Positions 26,101 to 34,546 of a DNA stretch of 64,000 nt are shown one piece after another. The stretch is from Candidatus Bathyarchaeota archaeon (GTDB taxonomy: Archaea > Thermoproteota > Bathyarchaeia > Bathyarchaeales > Bathycorpusculaceae). The stretch spans positions 893 through 64,892 of the forward strand of contig JAOZIE010000014.1 in NCBI GenBank assembly GCA_026014485.1, read 5' to 3'. Position numbers and translations under genes: made by a program. Position 1 is the first letter of the stretch; each line of letters begins with the position of its first letter. Below the pieces are notes generated by a model. That model made no database searches. It was not told the DNA's origin and worked only from the letters and a program-made list of their open reading frames with translations.

Positions 26101-27420
26101 ATGAGTGACAGCAAGTATTGGAATAAAACCGTAGAAACTATGCCTAGAAAGCAGCTTAGGGAACTGCAGTATAAGAAGCTTAAATCTCAAGTCAGGCACT
26201 GCTATGATAACTCGCCTTTTTATCAGAGAAAATTCAAAGCCGCAGGCATCACGCCCGCCAGCATAAAATCGTTGGATGACTTATCCAAAATTCCTTTCAC
26301 CGTGAAAACTGACCTGCGGGACAACTACCCCACGGGTTTGGTTGCGGTGGACTCCGCCGAGGTGGTTGAGATTCACGCTTCCAGCGGAACCACAGGAAAC
26401 CCCATAATTGGGGCATACACTAAAAGCGACATGGAAGCTTGGCAGGAGATTATGGCGCGGTCAATCTATACGGCTGGGGGACGCAGAGAAGATGTCATAC
26501 ACATTGCCTATGGCTACGGTTTGTTCACAGGTGGGTTAGGATTTCATTATGGCGCTCAAAAAGTCGGCGCAGAAATTGTTCCCGCCAGTAGCGGAATGAC
26601 GCAGAGGCAGATAAAACTCATGAAAGACCTTGGCGTCACGATACTCTGCTGTACCCCAAGCTTTGCCGTTTACCTCGCTGAAACCATGAACACCATCGGC
26701 GTTAACCCCCGCAAAGACCTCAAGCTGCGACTCGGCTTGTTCGGCGCTGAACCCTGGTCCGAGCGGACACGTCAACGCGTAAACGAGGCTTTAGGCATAG
26801 ACGCCTTTGATGTCTACGGGTTAACAGAGCTGTGCGGACCAGGCGTCTCAATGGAGTGCCCCGAGCATAACGGTATGCACATCTGGGAAGACCACTTCAT
26901 CGTAGAGACAATTGATCCCGAAACAGGCGAGGTTTTGCCTGAAGGCGAAGAAGGCGAGCTGGTTTTCACGCCGCTGTCGAAAATGGGGATGCCGATTCTG
27001 CGGTACCGAACACGTGACATTTCAGTTATAGAAACGGATATGTGCCCCTGCATGCGGACTCACTCCCGTATGATGAGGGTCAGCGGAAGGTCAGATGATA
27101 TGCTTATCATACGCGGCGTCAACGTGTTTCCGTCCCAAATCGAATACGTTATCATGGGGTTCCCCGAGTTAGCTACTCAATACGAGATACACGTCGACCG
27201 ACCTGACGCGCTAGACACCTTCGCCGTGAAAGTTGAGTTAAACGAGGAATACTCCAAAAGCAGCTGCGTGAACCTAAACGACCTTAAACGCCGCATACTC
27301 AGCAAAATCAACAACATCACTGGGCTGAACCCTGAAATCCACATTTTAAAGTACGGTGAACTTGCACGGACAGAGGGCAAAGCCAAACACGTTTTTGATA
27401 ACCGAAAGGGGAAAACCTAA
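26101..27420 (+). CDS. paaK: Phenylacetate-CoA ligase family enzyme
   Basis: About 439 residues from the ATG at 26101. Adenylate-forming enzyme with the AMP-binding loop SSGTTGNP near residue 94, YGLTELCGPG, and the C-terminal hinge region RSDDMLIIRGVNVFPSQIE, all diagnostic for PaaK. It activates phenylacetate, indoleacetate or similar arylacetates to CoA thioesters using ATP. The iorAB genes follow 14 bases downstream. In methanogens the same pair makes arylpyruvates from arylacetates for aromatic amino acid synthesis; in fermenting archaea the flow is towards arylacetates. Confidence 0.93.
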   Translation: MSDSKYWNKTVETMPRKQLRELQYKKLKSQVRHCYDNSPFYQRKFKAAGITPASIKSLDDLSKIPFTVKTDLRDNYPTGLVAVDSAEVVEIHASSGTTGNPIIGAYTKSDMEAWQEIMARSIYTAGGRREDVIHIAYGYGLFTGGLGFHYGAQKVGAEIVPASSGMTQRQIKLMKDLGVTILCCTPSFAVYLAETMNTIGVNPRKDLKLRLGLFGAEPWSERTRQRVNEALGIDAFDVYGLTELCGPGVSMECPEHNGMHIWEDHFIVETIDPETGEVLPEGEEGELVFTPLSKMGMPILRYRTRDISVIETDMCPCMRTHSRMMRVSGRSDDMLIIRGVNVFPSQIEYVIMGFPELATQYEIHVDRPDALDTFAVKVELNEEYSKSSCVNLNDLKRRILSKINNITGLNPEIHILKYGELARTEGKAKHVFDNRKGKT

Positions 27421-27434
27421 AGGATCAAAAGCTG

Positions 27435-29630
27435 ATGGTTTCAAAGATTGCCGCAAACAAGCCTAACAGTTACTTGCTGTTCAACGGGGACGAAGCAGTT
27501 GCACGCGGCGCATTGGAAGCAAACGTCAAAGTAGCCGCTGCTTACCCAGGAACCCCTTCAACCGAGATTTTGGAAGCTATAGCTGGCGTCGCCAAGCAGT
27601 TTGGCATCTACGCTGAATGGAGCATAAACGAAATTGTCTCCATGGAAGTGGCGGTGGGTGCGTCCATGGCGGGAGTCCGCTCCATCGTGTCCATGAAGCA
27701 TGTGGGCTTAAATGTGGCATCAGACGCCGCGATGACTCTGGCATACACAGGTGTCGTAGGCGGCTTAGTTATTGCCGTATGTGATGACCCAGCAATGCAC
27801 AGCAGCCAAAACGAGCAGGACACCCGATACTTTGCCGTGCACTCTAACATTCCCCTGTTGGATGCAGGTAGCCCCCAAGAAGCCTACGAAATGACCCGTG
27901 ACGCTTTTGAACTCAGCGAAAAACTGCAGTTGCCCGTGATTGTGCGGTTAACCACCCGCGTCGCCCACGGAAAAGCCCGCGTTCAAATCCGCGAATTCCA
28001 AGACCTCCGCCGAGACGCCAAGTTCGACAAGGATGGCCCCAAATGGGTTATGGTTCCCCAGAATGCGCTTCGTCAGCACCGCGTACTGAAGGGCAGGTTG
28101 GCTGAGGCGGCGCGGTTAGTTAACGCATCTAAGTTTAACGTTTTAGAAGACAACGGCAAAGATGTGGGTATAATTGGTAGCGGCATTGGCTTCTACCACG
28201 CTAAATCCCTGCTGAACCCCCAGCAGTTTTCTTGGCTGAAACTAGGGTTTGTTTACCCGTTTCCCCGTGAACTCGTCAGGAAATTTGCCTCTAACCTCAA
28301 AAAACTCATCGTGGTTGAGGAACTGCGCCCCTACGTGGAGGATAACCTGCGCGGCTTAGACGTGGAGATTCTGGGAAAAAACCAGCTTGGGCTGGATGAA
28401 ATCGGCGAGTTCAGCCCCGACGGGTTAAGAGACGCCTTCGCCAAGCTTGGCTTCGCCGACCCCGCCCAAAAACCCGTTTGCCTCGACTTGCCCCAGCGTC
28501 CCCCTGGCTTGTGCCCTGGGTGCCCTCACCGAGCCTTCTACTATGCTTTAGACACGGTTAACCAATTCATCAAGTGCGACGCGGACAAATGCAGCGGCTG
28601 CGAAATCTGCGAGTACGTCTGCTCCGCGGAAAAAGAGCATGTGTTTAACCCAAGTAAATCCCGAATCCGCGCCTTAAGACTGAATGTGCTCTTTAACATG
28701 GCGGTGACCTGCCGAGCCTGCATAGATGCTCCCTGCGTGAAGGTTTGCGCCCGAGACGCGCTGAGTCAATCTAAGGAAAATGGGGTCATAATTGTTGATG
28801 AGAGCAAATGCGATGGATGTGGCTGGTGCATTGAAGCCTGCGAATATGGCGCCATGACCCTGCATCCTGTAACCCGCAAAGTCATGGTCTGTGACATCTG
28901 CGGCGGCGAACCCGCATGCATCACGGAATGCCCCGAATCAGCATTGACTTTCGCTGGCAGGTCAGACGACAAGGTGGTGGCTGGTGACATAGGCTGCTAC
29001 ACGCTGGGTTGTTTGCCGCCTGTAAGTGCTGTGCAAACCTGCTTGTGCATGGGCGCGGGGATTTCGCAGGCTGCAGGCATGGTTCACGCGGGCGTGAAGG
29101 ACAAGGCGTTTGCGGTTATTGGTGACTCCACCTTTTTCCATGGGGGCATGCCTGGGCTACTTAACATCGCCTACAATAAGGCCAACGTTTGCGTGGTGGT
29201 TTTGGATAACAGGACGGTTGCCATGACGGGGCATCAGCCTACGCCTGAGTCAGGCAAAACCGCCATGGGCGACGACGCTAAAACCGTTAAGATTGCTGCC
29301 ATCGCAAAAAGCTTAGGCATAGACAAAGTTAACGTTGTTGACCCCTACGATATTGAACAAACCCGACAGTTGCTGCGGGCAACTATGGATTTTAAGGGTC
29401 CAAGCGTCATAGTTGTTGAGCGCCCCTGCCCCCTTAAAATCGAGAAAGGTGCTGTTAGGCAGGTTCAAGACTCCTGCAATGGATGCGGCGTCTGTGTGAA
29501 GGCTTTCGGGTGCCCTGCTATATCGTTAACTGTGGAGCGGGCAGAGATTGACCCGACTCTGTGTGCTGGCTGCGGCGTGTGCGAGCAGGTTTGTCCCTTT
29601 GACGCGATAAGGAGCATCGAGCAGAAATGA
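27435..29630 (+). CDS. iorA: Indolepyruvate ferredoxin oxidoreductase alpha subunit with inserted ferredoxin domain
   Basis: 731 residues, about 100 more than usual. Residues 1-360 form the pyrimidine-binding and middle domains (AAAYPGTPSTEI, SMKHVGLNVASD). The thiamine diphosphate domain begins with LCPGCPHR (360-366) and continues with GDIGCYTLGCLPP and GDSTFFHGG. Between these two parts, about residues 380-512, a ferredoxin domain with 16 cysteines in four clusters is inserted (CSGCEICEYVC, CRACIDAPCVKVC, CDGCGWCIEAC, CDICGGEPACITEC). The normal 2[4Fe-4S] tail ends the protein. IorAB oxidatively decarboxylates arylpyruvates to aryl-acetyl-CoA, reducing ferredoxin. The iorB start overlaps its stop. 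Confidence 0.93.
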   Translation: MVSKIAANKPNSYLLFNGDEAVARGALEANVKVAAAYPGTPSTEILEAIAGVAKQFGIYAEWSINEIVSMEVAVGASMAGVRSIVSMKHVGLNVASDAAMTLAYTGVVGGLVIAVCDDPAMHSSQNEQDTRYFAVHSNIPLLDAGSPQEAYEMTRDAFELSEKLQLPVIVRLTTRVAHGKARVQIREFQDLRRDAKFDKDGPKWVMVPQNALRQHRVLKGRLAEAARLVNASKFNVLEDNGKDVGIIGSGIGFYHAKSLLNPQQFSWLKLGFVYPFPRELVRKFASNLKKLIVVEELRPYVEDNLRGLDVEILGKNQLGLDEIGEFSPDGLRDAFAKLGFADPAQKPVCLDLPQRPPGLCPGCPHRAFYYALDTVNQFIKCDADKCSGCEICEYVCSAEKEHVFNPSKSRIRALRLNVLFNMAVTCRACIDAPCVKVCARDALSQSKENGVIIVDESKCDGCGWCIEACEYGAMTLHPVTRKVMVCDICGGEPACITECPESALTFAGRSDDKVVAGDIGCYTLGCLPPVSAVQTCLCMGAGISQAAGMVHAGVKDKAFAVIGDSTFFHGGMPGLLNIAYNKANVCVVVLDNRTVAMTGHQPTPESGKTAMGDDAKTVKIAAIAKSLGIDKVNVVDPYDIEQTRQLLRATMDFKGPSVIVVERPCPLKIEKGAVRQVQDSCNGCGVCVKAFGCPAISLTVERAEIDPTLCAGCGVCEQVCPFDAIRSIEQK

Positions 29631-30220
29631 CGCTGGACTTAATCTTCACTGGCATAGGCGGACAGGGCGTTGTGGTGCTAAGCGACATCTTCTGCGAGGC
29701 AGCTTTGCTGGACGGCTTTGACGTGGCGAAAGCGGAGATTCATGGGATGGCTCAACGAGGCGGCTCCATAAGCGCGCATGTTCGAGTCGGCGAAAAGGTT
29801 CTGTCTCCCTTGATTGAACAAGGTAAAGCCGATGTAATCGTCGGGTTTGAGGTGCTTGAGACCGCGCGGGCGTTAACCATGCTTAAACCGCAAGGCACCG
29901 TAATTGTAAACACGAAGTATATTCCGCCAAGCGGGCAACTGGTGGGTTCAACTAAACCGCTTACGACTGAAGCGCTGCTTGCAATAATTCAGGAAGGCGC
30001 ACTCAAAGTCCACCAAGTGGATGGACTTGCCCTCGCTGGTAAGCTGGGGAACTTCATGGTGGTGAACACTATCCTGTTGGGCGCGGTTTCCGCTCTTCCC
30101 AATATGCCTCTAAAAGAAGCGTCTTTTCAGGAGGCTATTGCAAGCAGGCTTAAAGAGAAGTATATCAAGCTGAATCTAAAGGCATTCCAGTTAGGTCGCG
30201 AAAACGTGTTATTAGTTTAG
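29627..30220 (+). CDS. iorB: Indolepyruvate ferredoxin oxidoreductase beta subunit
   Basis: A 197-residue gamma-type subunit of 2-oxoacid:ferredoxin oxidoreductases, with TGIGGQGVVVLSDI at the start and EIHGMAQRGGSISAHVRVG near residue 38, both typical of IorB. It completes the IorAB enzyme encoded with the overlapping upstream gene (ATGA). The length is normal for the family. Confidence 0.95.
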   Translation: MTLDLIFTGIGGQGVVVLSDIFCEAALLDGFDVAKAEIHGMAQRGGSISAHVRVGEKVLSPLIEQGKADVIVGFEVLETARALTMLKPQGTVIVNTKYIPPSGQLVGSTKPLTTEALLAIIQEGALKVHQVDGLALAGKLGNFMVVNTILLGAVSALPNMPLKEASFQEAIASRLKEKYIKLNLKAFQLGRENVLLV

Positions 30221-30324
30221 TTTTGTGGGCTTATTGGTTAGATATAAAAAGTGGAAATAGGAAAAATCTATTAATGTAAACGAAATAGTGGGTATTGTGG
30301 TGTTGACCTCGGCTTAACGAGCGG

Positions 30325-30364
30325 AAGGGGGATCTTCAATAGTACTTGCAGAGTGTAGCCCCTT
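30325..30364 (+). other. Possible leader hairpin before the thioesterase gene
   Basis: AAGGGG (30325-30330) can pair with CCCCTT (30359-30364), followed by further T residues. The loop is 28 bases. It lies in the 175-base gap between iorB and the thioesterase and could be an iorB terminator or part of the next leader. Weak evidence. Confidence 0.25.
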
Positions 30365-30395
30365 TTATGCACGTGGATGTAGGTGAAAACAGGTC

Positions 30396-30758
30396 ATGAG
30401 GGGAACGGATAGCTTCAGAGAACACTTAGGCATCGAATGCATCGAAGTCAAAGAAGGCTACGCAAAAATGGTCATGAAGGTCACAAAGCAACACACTAAC
30501 TCGCTGGGCTTCACACATGGCGGCGCAATTTTCTCGTTAGCCGACTGCGCCTTCGCGGAAGCCGCGAACTTCGGGGATGCCACCGCCGTAGCGGTACAGG
30601 TGAACATAAACTTCTTCCGACCCACCAAAGAAGGGGATTTGTTAACGGCAGAAGCCAATCTGGTCTCTGAAGGCAAAACGTTTGGTTTATACAACATTAC
30701 AGTTTGTAAGGAAGAAAAAATCGTGGCGTTTTTCTCTGGATTATCCTGCAGACATTAG
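30396..30758 (+). CDS. paaI: PaaI-family hotdog thioesterase
   Basis: A 120-residue hotdog protein. TNSLGFTHGGAIFSLADCAFAEAAN contains the HGG and acidic residues of the PaaI/YdiI active site, and VNINFFRPTKEGDLLTAEA is typical of the family. PaaI enzymes hydrolyse aryl-CoA esters, in keeping with the PaaK and IorAB genes directly upstream. It could release free arylacetate or clear dead-end CoA esters. Confidence 0.88.
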   Translation: MRGTDSFREHLGIECIEVKEGYAKMVMKVTKQHTNSLGFTHGGAIFSLADCAFAEAANFGDATAVAVQVNINFFRPTKEGDLLTAEANLVSEGKTFGLYNITVCKEEKIVAFFSGLSCRH

Positions 30759-30929
30759 ATTCTGTGCACGCAACCGGTTTTTCTGTATTCTGCGGGGCGT
30801 AATTGGCAACAGTGAAGCGTACGGATGGCGGTATTCAAAAGTGCCTTGGCGTTGGGAAAACTATTATAGTTTTAATGAAGCAGCTAAGTCAAGTAACAGG
30901 GGGAAATAGCGTTTACAAAACACCTTTCA

Positions 30930-32297
30930 GTGGCGAAATTCGGCGGTAGCCTGCTTGACGTTGAAGGTAGAGGTATCCCGAAAATTCTAAAAAGCATCCG
31001 CGGACTAAAGGCTGAAGATTCGGTGGGTCCAATCGCGGTTTTCTCAGCGCCCACCGGCTGTACTGACGAACTTATCCGTATAGGCGAGAGTTGTGCAAAG
31101 TCCAAGCGGCGTTCTGTGAACTCCATTTTCAAGATATACGACAACTTAATTGCTGCTTACGTTACGCAAGAGTACAGGGAGCAAGCCCAAGCCGAATTGG
31201 ATTTTTACAGGAAACATACCGAGAGTGCCTTGGCAAACGTTAACAAACGGTTCAGCGGCACTGTGAAAGCCAAAGCCCTTGCCTACGGAGGGGAACTCGC
31301 TACCTCTGCAGTTATGAACTACATCATGAAAAGCAAAGGAATCGACAGCGTTTCCTTGTCGCTGCAGAATTGGCCTATAGTCACCGACGACGACTTTGAG
31401 GATGCAACCCCCAACCTTGAGCTCAGCAGGAAACGACTAGATGTGTTGTCCAAACTGCTGCAGGAGGGTAAGACGGTTTCTATGGCGGGTTTCTTTGGTG
31501 AAACCTCCGACCGGCTAGAAACCGTGTTGGGCAGAGGCGGCTCTGACCTTTCCGCTGTCTTTGTTTCTTGTCTTCTCCAGGAAGAATATGATTCGCAGAC
31601 GCTGCTCTACAAGGATGTGCCTGTGCAGAGTGCCGACCCAAAAGTGGTCAAGGGGCAGAAAACCGAGCATGTTACCTGCTTAACCTACAATGAAGCCCAC
31701 AAGGCATCCATGATGGGCATGAAGATTGTGCAGAGCTCCGCCATCGCTTTAGCTCGGGCATTCAATGTGCCGCTTCGAGTGGTTCCCATAGATGAACCTG
31801 AAAACTACTCTGTCATTCAATCCGAGAACGTGGATTCCCGAATTGTCAAGTGCTTAACGGGTAAAACGGATTGCGCCATACTAACCATGCATGACGCGAA
31901 GAGCCGTTCGCTGGAGGATTCCCTGCGGATATGGGAGAAACGCAACGACTTCATGGACCTAGGCGCTGAGACGCTGGAGACAGGTGAACGAATTCGTGAC
32001 TTTCTCTTTTTGGACTCGGATTACCTGAAAAAGAACGAGGAGAAACTGAAGGGCTTCGACGAGGAACTACACGTGGAATACGGATTAGGCGTTGTAACTC
32101 TCATCGGCGACCGCATGAAAGACTCACATGGCGTAGCGTCAATCGCCATCAGCGCCATTCAGGGACTCAACATTAAACGGGGCATATTTGCGCCACACAC
32201 CTCCCAAATCATAATCGTGGTCGAAGAGGAAAAGGTCAAGTCAGCCGTAGCCGCGATTCACCAGAAAATGCCCCAGCTAAACAAAGTACCCGCATAG
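30930..32297 (+). CDS. lysC: Aspartate kinase
   Basis: 455 residues from GTG at 30930. Amino acid kinase domain with KFGGSLLDVEG at the start, and GRGGSDLSAVFVSCLL with KDVPVQSADP in the middle. One or two ACT domains end the protein (VTLIGDRMKDSHGVASIAISAI), which may allow feedback control by lysine or threonine. It phosphorylates aspartate, the first step to lysine, threonine and methionine. The GTG start has no ribosome binding site. An AGGGGGA box lies about 25 bases upstream, in front of in-frame ATA GCG, so the true start may be upstream with a rare codon. Confidence 0.9.
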   Translation: MAKFGGSLLDVEGRGIPKILKSIRGLKAEDSVGPIAVFSAPTGCTDELIRIGESCAKSKRRSVNSIFKIYDNLIAAYVTQEYREQAQAELDFYRKHTESALANVNKRFSGTVKAKALAYGGELATSAVMNYIMKSKGIDSVSLSLQNWPIVTDDDFEDATPNLELSRKRLDVLSKLLQEGKTVSMAGFFGETSDRLETVLGRGGSDLSAVFVSCLLQEEYDSQTLLYKDVPVQSADPKVVKGQKTEHVTCLTYNEAHKASMMGMKIVQSSAIALARAFNVPLRVVPIDEPENYSVIQSENVDSRIVKCLTGKTDCAILTMHDAKSRSLEDSLRIWEKRNDFMDLGAETLETGERIRDFLFLDSDYLKKNEEKLKGFDEELHVEYGLGVVTLIGDRMKDSHGVASIAISAIQGLNIKRGIFAPHTSQIIIVVEEEKVKSAVAAIHQKMPQLNKVPA

Positions 32298-32466
32298 CCC
32301 AACGCCCTCCCCCCCTATCGTTTCCGTTTTTTGGGGTTACATCGGCTTTTGGGCTGTTTGCGTCTTTTCTGTTTCCGACACGAAGAATGCGCTGTTTAAA
32401 ACAAAAAGCGTTATCAACCCTGAATGCTTAGCTATAATCAATTCTACGTTTGGAAGTAGGGAAAAC

Positions 32467-32826
32467 TTGAATTTCACCGCAAAACAGGTAGCTCGACGGC
32501 GCGTACACATCCTCTTCGAGCAAGCAACATGCACCTACGAGGCTAACCCCGAGTTGGCGCAAAGCTACCTGTTAACTGCCAAAAAAATAGCTATGGCTGC
32601 AAGAATCCGCATGCCCCCCGCGTATAGACGCCGAATTTGCAGGCAGTGCAACACGCTTCTGGTTCCCGGGCAGAGTAGCAGGGTGCGGATAAAGCCGCGG
32701 CGGGAACCCCACGTCGTCGTCACCTGCCTTAGGTGCGGTAGCCAAACGCGGATTCCCCTCAAACCCAAAAACAAGGAGAAACCTCAAATTGAGCAAAATA
32801 ACTTCAAAGATGAAACGTCACGTTAG
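32467..32826 (+). CDS. rnp4: Ribonuclease P protein component 4 (Rpp21/Rpr2)
   Basis: A 119-residue protein with a helical start and the zinc-binding cysteines CRQCNTLLVPG and CLRCG of the Rpr2/Rpp21 family, plus the basic RIKPRREPHVVVTC stretch. It is a protein subunit of archaeal RNase P, which trims the 5' end of tRNAs. TTG start at 32467 behind a TAGGGAA box. It overlaps the start of the CRM-domain gene, a common archaeal pairing. Confidence 0.9.
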   Translation: MNFTAKQVARRRVHILFEQATCTYEANPELAQSYLLTAKKIAMAARIRMPPAYRRRICRQCNTLLVPGQSSRVRIKPRREPHVVVTCLRCGSQTRIPLKPKNKEKPQIEQNNFKDETSR

Positions 32827-33103
32827 ACACGAACTCAAAGAAGAAGGACCTACCATCTGGGTAGGCAAAGAAGGCTTGACCCCAGCGGTTATGGTGCAGG
32901 TTGAGAATCAACTGCAGAAAACCAAGATGGTGAAAATCCGCATCCTCAAAAGCGCCCTCGCCACGGACACAGCAAAAGCCATCGCCACCCGAACCGCTGC
33001 GCAACTTGATGCGGCGCTGGTGGAGGTTCGCGGTCACGTTTTCATCATTTACAGGCGCCGCAGGAAACCGTTGGCAACTGACTCCAAAAAGCCTCCAACC
33101 TAA
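32789..33103 (+). CDS. YhbY-like CRM-domain RNA-binding protein
   Basis: A 104-residue protein with a single CRM domain. LKEEGPTIWVGKEGLTPAVMVQVENQL matches the conserved GxxG-type start of YhbY proteins, and VEVRGHVFIIYRRRR the end. Such proteins bind pre-ribosomal or other structured RNA. TTG start at 32789 with GGAG ten bases upstream; an ATG seven codons on is the alternative. It overlaps the rnp4 gene by 38 bases and is probably co-transcribed. Confidence 0.88.
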   Translation: MSKITSKMKRHVRHELKEEGPTIWVGKEGLTPAVMVQVENQLQKTKMVKIRILKSALATDTAKAIATRTAAQLDAALVEVRGHVFIIYRRRRKPLATDSKKPPT

Positions 33104-33167
33104 CTGGTTTGACGACGGGGCGCGCCATTTGCCCTTCGGGCATTAACTTGCGTACCTGTGGGTTATG

Positions 33168-34475
33168 TCATTCAACGGGCGGCATTTTTTGTGCGTGCAG
33201 GTTTTTCTTTTGTCTTCTTTTACCCCTCACGTAGTGGATTACTACGCCGACTGCAAGAAACCCCGTTCCAATTAACCCTGATGGTGGTGTCGCATAAAAT
33301 ATGAACACCAAAAGCAGGGCGCTGGTAATCAACCCCACTACGGAGACCGCCTTGGGGTATAATCTGCTTTCTTTTTTAAGTCGCAGCGCAGAAATGTTTG
33401 CGCAGATGTAGGTGAAGAGCAGCCCAAACGTGGTCACCGCCACCACGCTGGTCAAATCCGCGAACAACACCACCAGCGACATCACCAAGCCGACAATCCA
33501 GATGGCAACATACGGCGTCCCGAATTGTCTGTGAATGCGGCAAAGCAGCTTTGGCATGTCACGGTTTCTTGCCATAGAAAACGCCATGCGGGAAACCCCC
33601 AGAACAGCCGCCAGCAAAACGCTTGCTGTGGCAATTGCACCGCCCACCGCCAAAACCTCAACCGCCACAAAGCTACCTGAACCGCCCATCGCCACCGTTA
33701 ACGGCGCATTTGAATCCGCCAAAGCAGCAGGCCCCACCAAACCCACAGCAACGGTGCCCACCAGCACGTAGATTATGGCGCAGATGAGCAGCGAAAGCAG
33801 AACGGCACGTGGCACATTCCGTTTGGCGTCTTTGACTTCTTCTGCCATGACGGCGACCCTTGGGACCCCGCCGAACGCAAAGAAGATGAAGCACATCCCC
33901 AGCAGCATGCCGCCGCTGAACGGCTCAAACGGCACAAAATTCTCCGCCTTAACAAACAGAGCTCCAAAGCCCACGAAGAAACCCAGAACTGCCAGCTTCA
34001 CCGCGACCAGTACGTTGTTTATGAGTGCAGATTGCCGTAGACCCACAAAATTCAGGGCGGTGAACCCCAAGCAGAGCAAGGCGGCAACCACATTGGCTGG
34101 CAACCCCTCGAACACTGCGCCCAGATAGTAGCCAAAGCCCAGCGAGACTGCTGCGCCGCCGAACGTGTTTGCTATTACCCACATCCAGCCTGATAGGAAA
34201 CCCAGAAACGGCGAGACCAGCCTTCGCGTGTACTCGTAGACGGCTCCTTCCACAGGCTGCCAAGTTGTTAACTCCACAAAACTCAGCGCCGTGAATAGCG
34301 CCACCACTGCCGCAAACGCCATGGAAATCATCAAAGCGGAGCCTGCGTAGCCCGCGACGATGCCTGTGACTACGAAGATGCCGCCGCCGATTATGGCTCC
34401 TACATTTATGTTGACGGCGTCCCATAGACCCAATGCACGTTTAAGCCGAGTTGGCGGCTGCTCCGTGTTTTCCAT
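33168..34475 (-). CDS. APC family amino acid permease
   Basis: A 435-residue protein with twelve membrane segments. GLWDAVNINVGAIIGGGIFVVTG contains the GxG-type first-helix substrate site of APC transporters, and FFAFGGVPRVAVMAEEVKDAKRNVPRA is the classic loop after helix 6. It imports or exchanges amino acids across the membrane. Single gene, not in an obvious operon; substrate unknown. Confidence 0.93.
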   Translation of the reverse strand: MENTEQPPTRLKRALGLWDAVNINVGAIIGGGIFVVTGIVAGYAGSALMISMAFAAVVALFTALSFVELTTWQPVEGAVYEYTRRLVSPFLGFLSGWMWVIANTFGGAAVSLGFGYYLGAVFEGLPANVVAALLCLGFTALNFVGLRQSALINNVLVAVKLAVLGFFVGFGALFVKAENFVPFEPFSGGMLLGMCFIFFAFGGVPRVAVMAEEVKDAKRNVPRAVLLSLLICAIIYVLVGTVAVGLVGPAALADSNAPLTVAMGGSGSFVAVEVLAVGGAIATASVLLAAVLGVSRMAFSMARNRDMPKLLCRIHRQFGTPYVAIWIVGLVMSLVVLFADLTSVVAVTTFGLLFTYICANISALRLKKESRLYPKAVSVVGLITSALLLVFIFYATPPSGLIGTGFLAVGVVIHYVRGKRRQKKNLHAQKMPPVE

Positions 34476-34546
34476 GTAATCACTCTAAAAGAGACTCAGA
34501 AGGCAACGCAGCATATAAAACCTAACCGCCCCAAAAAACCCTTGGG

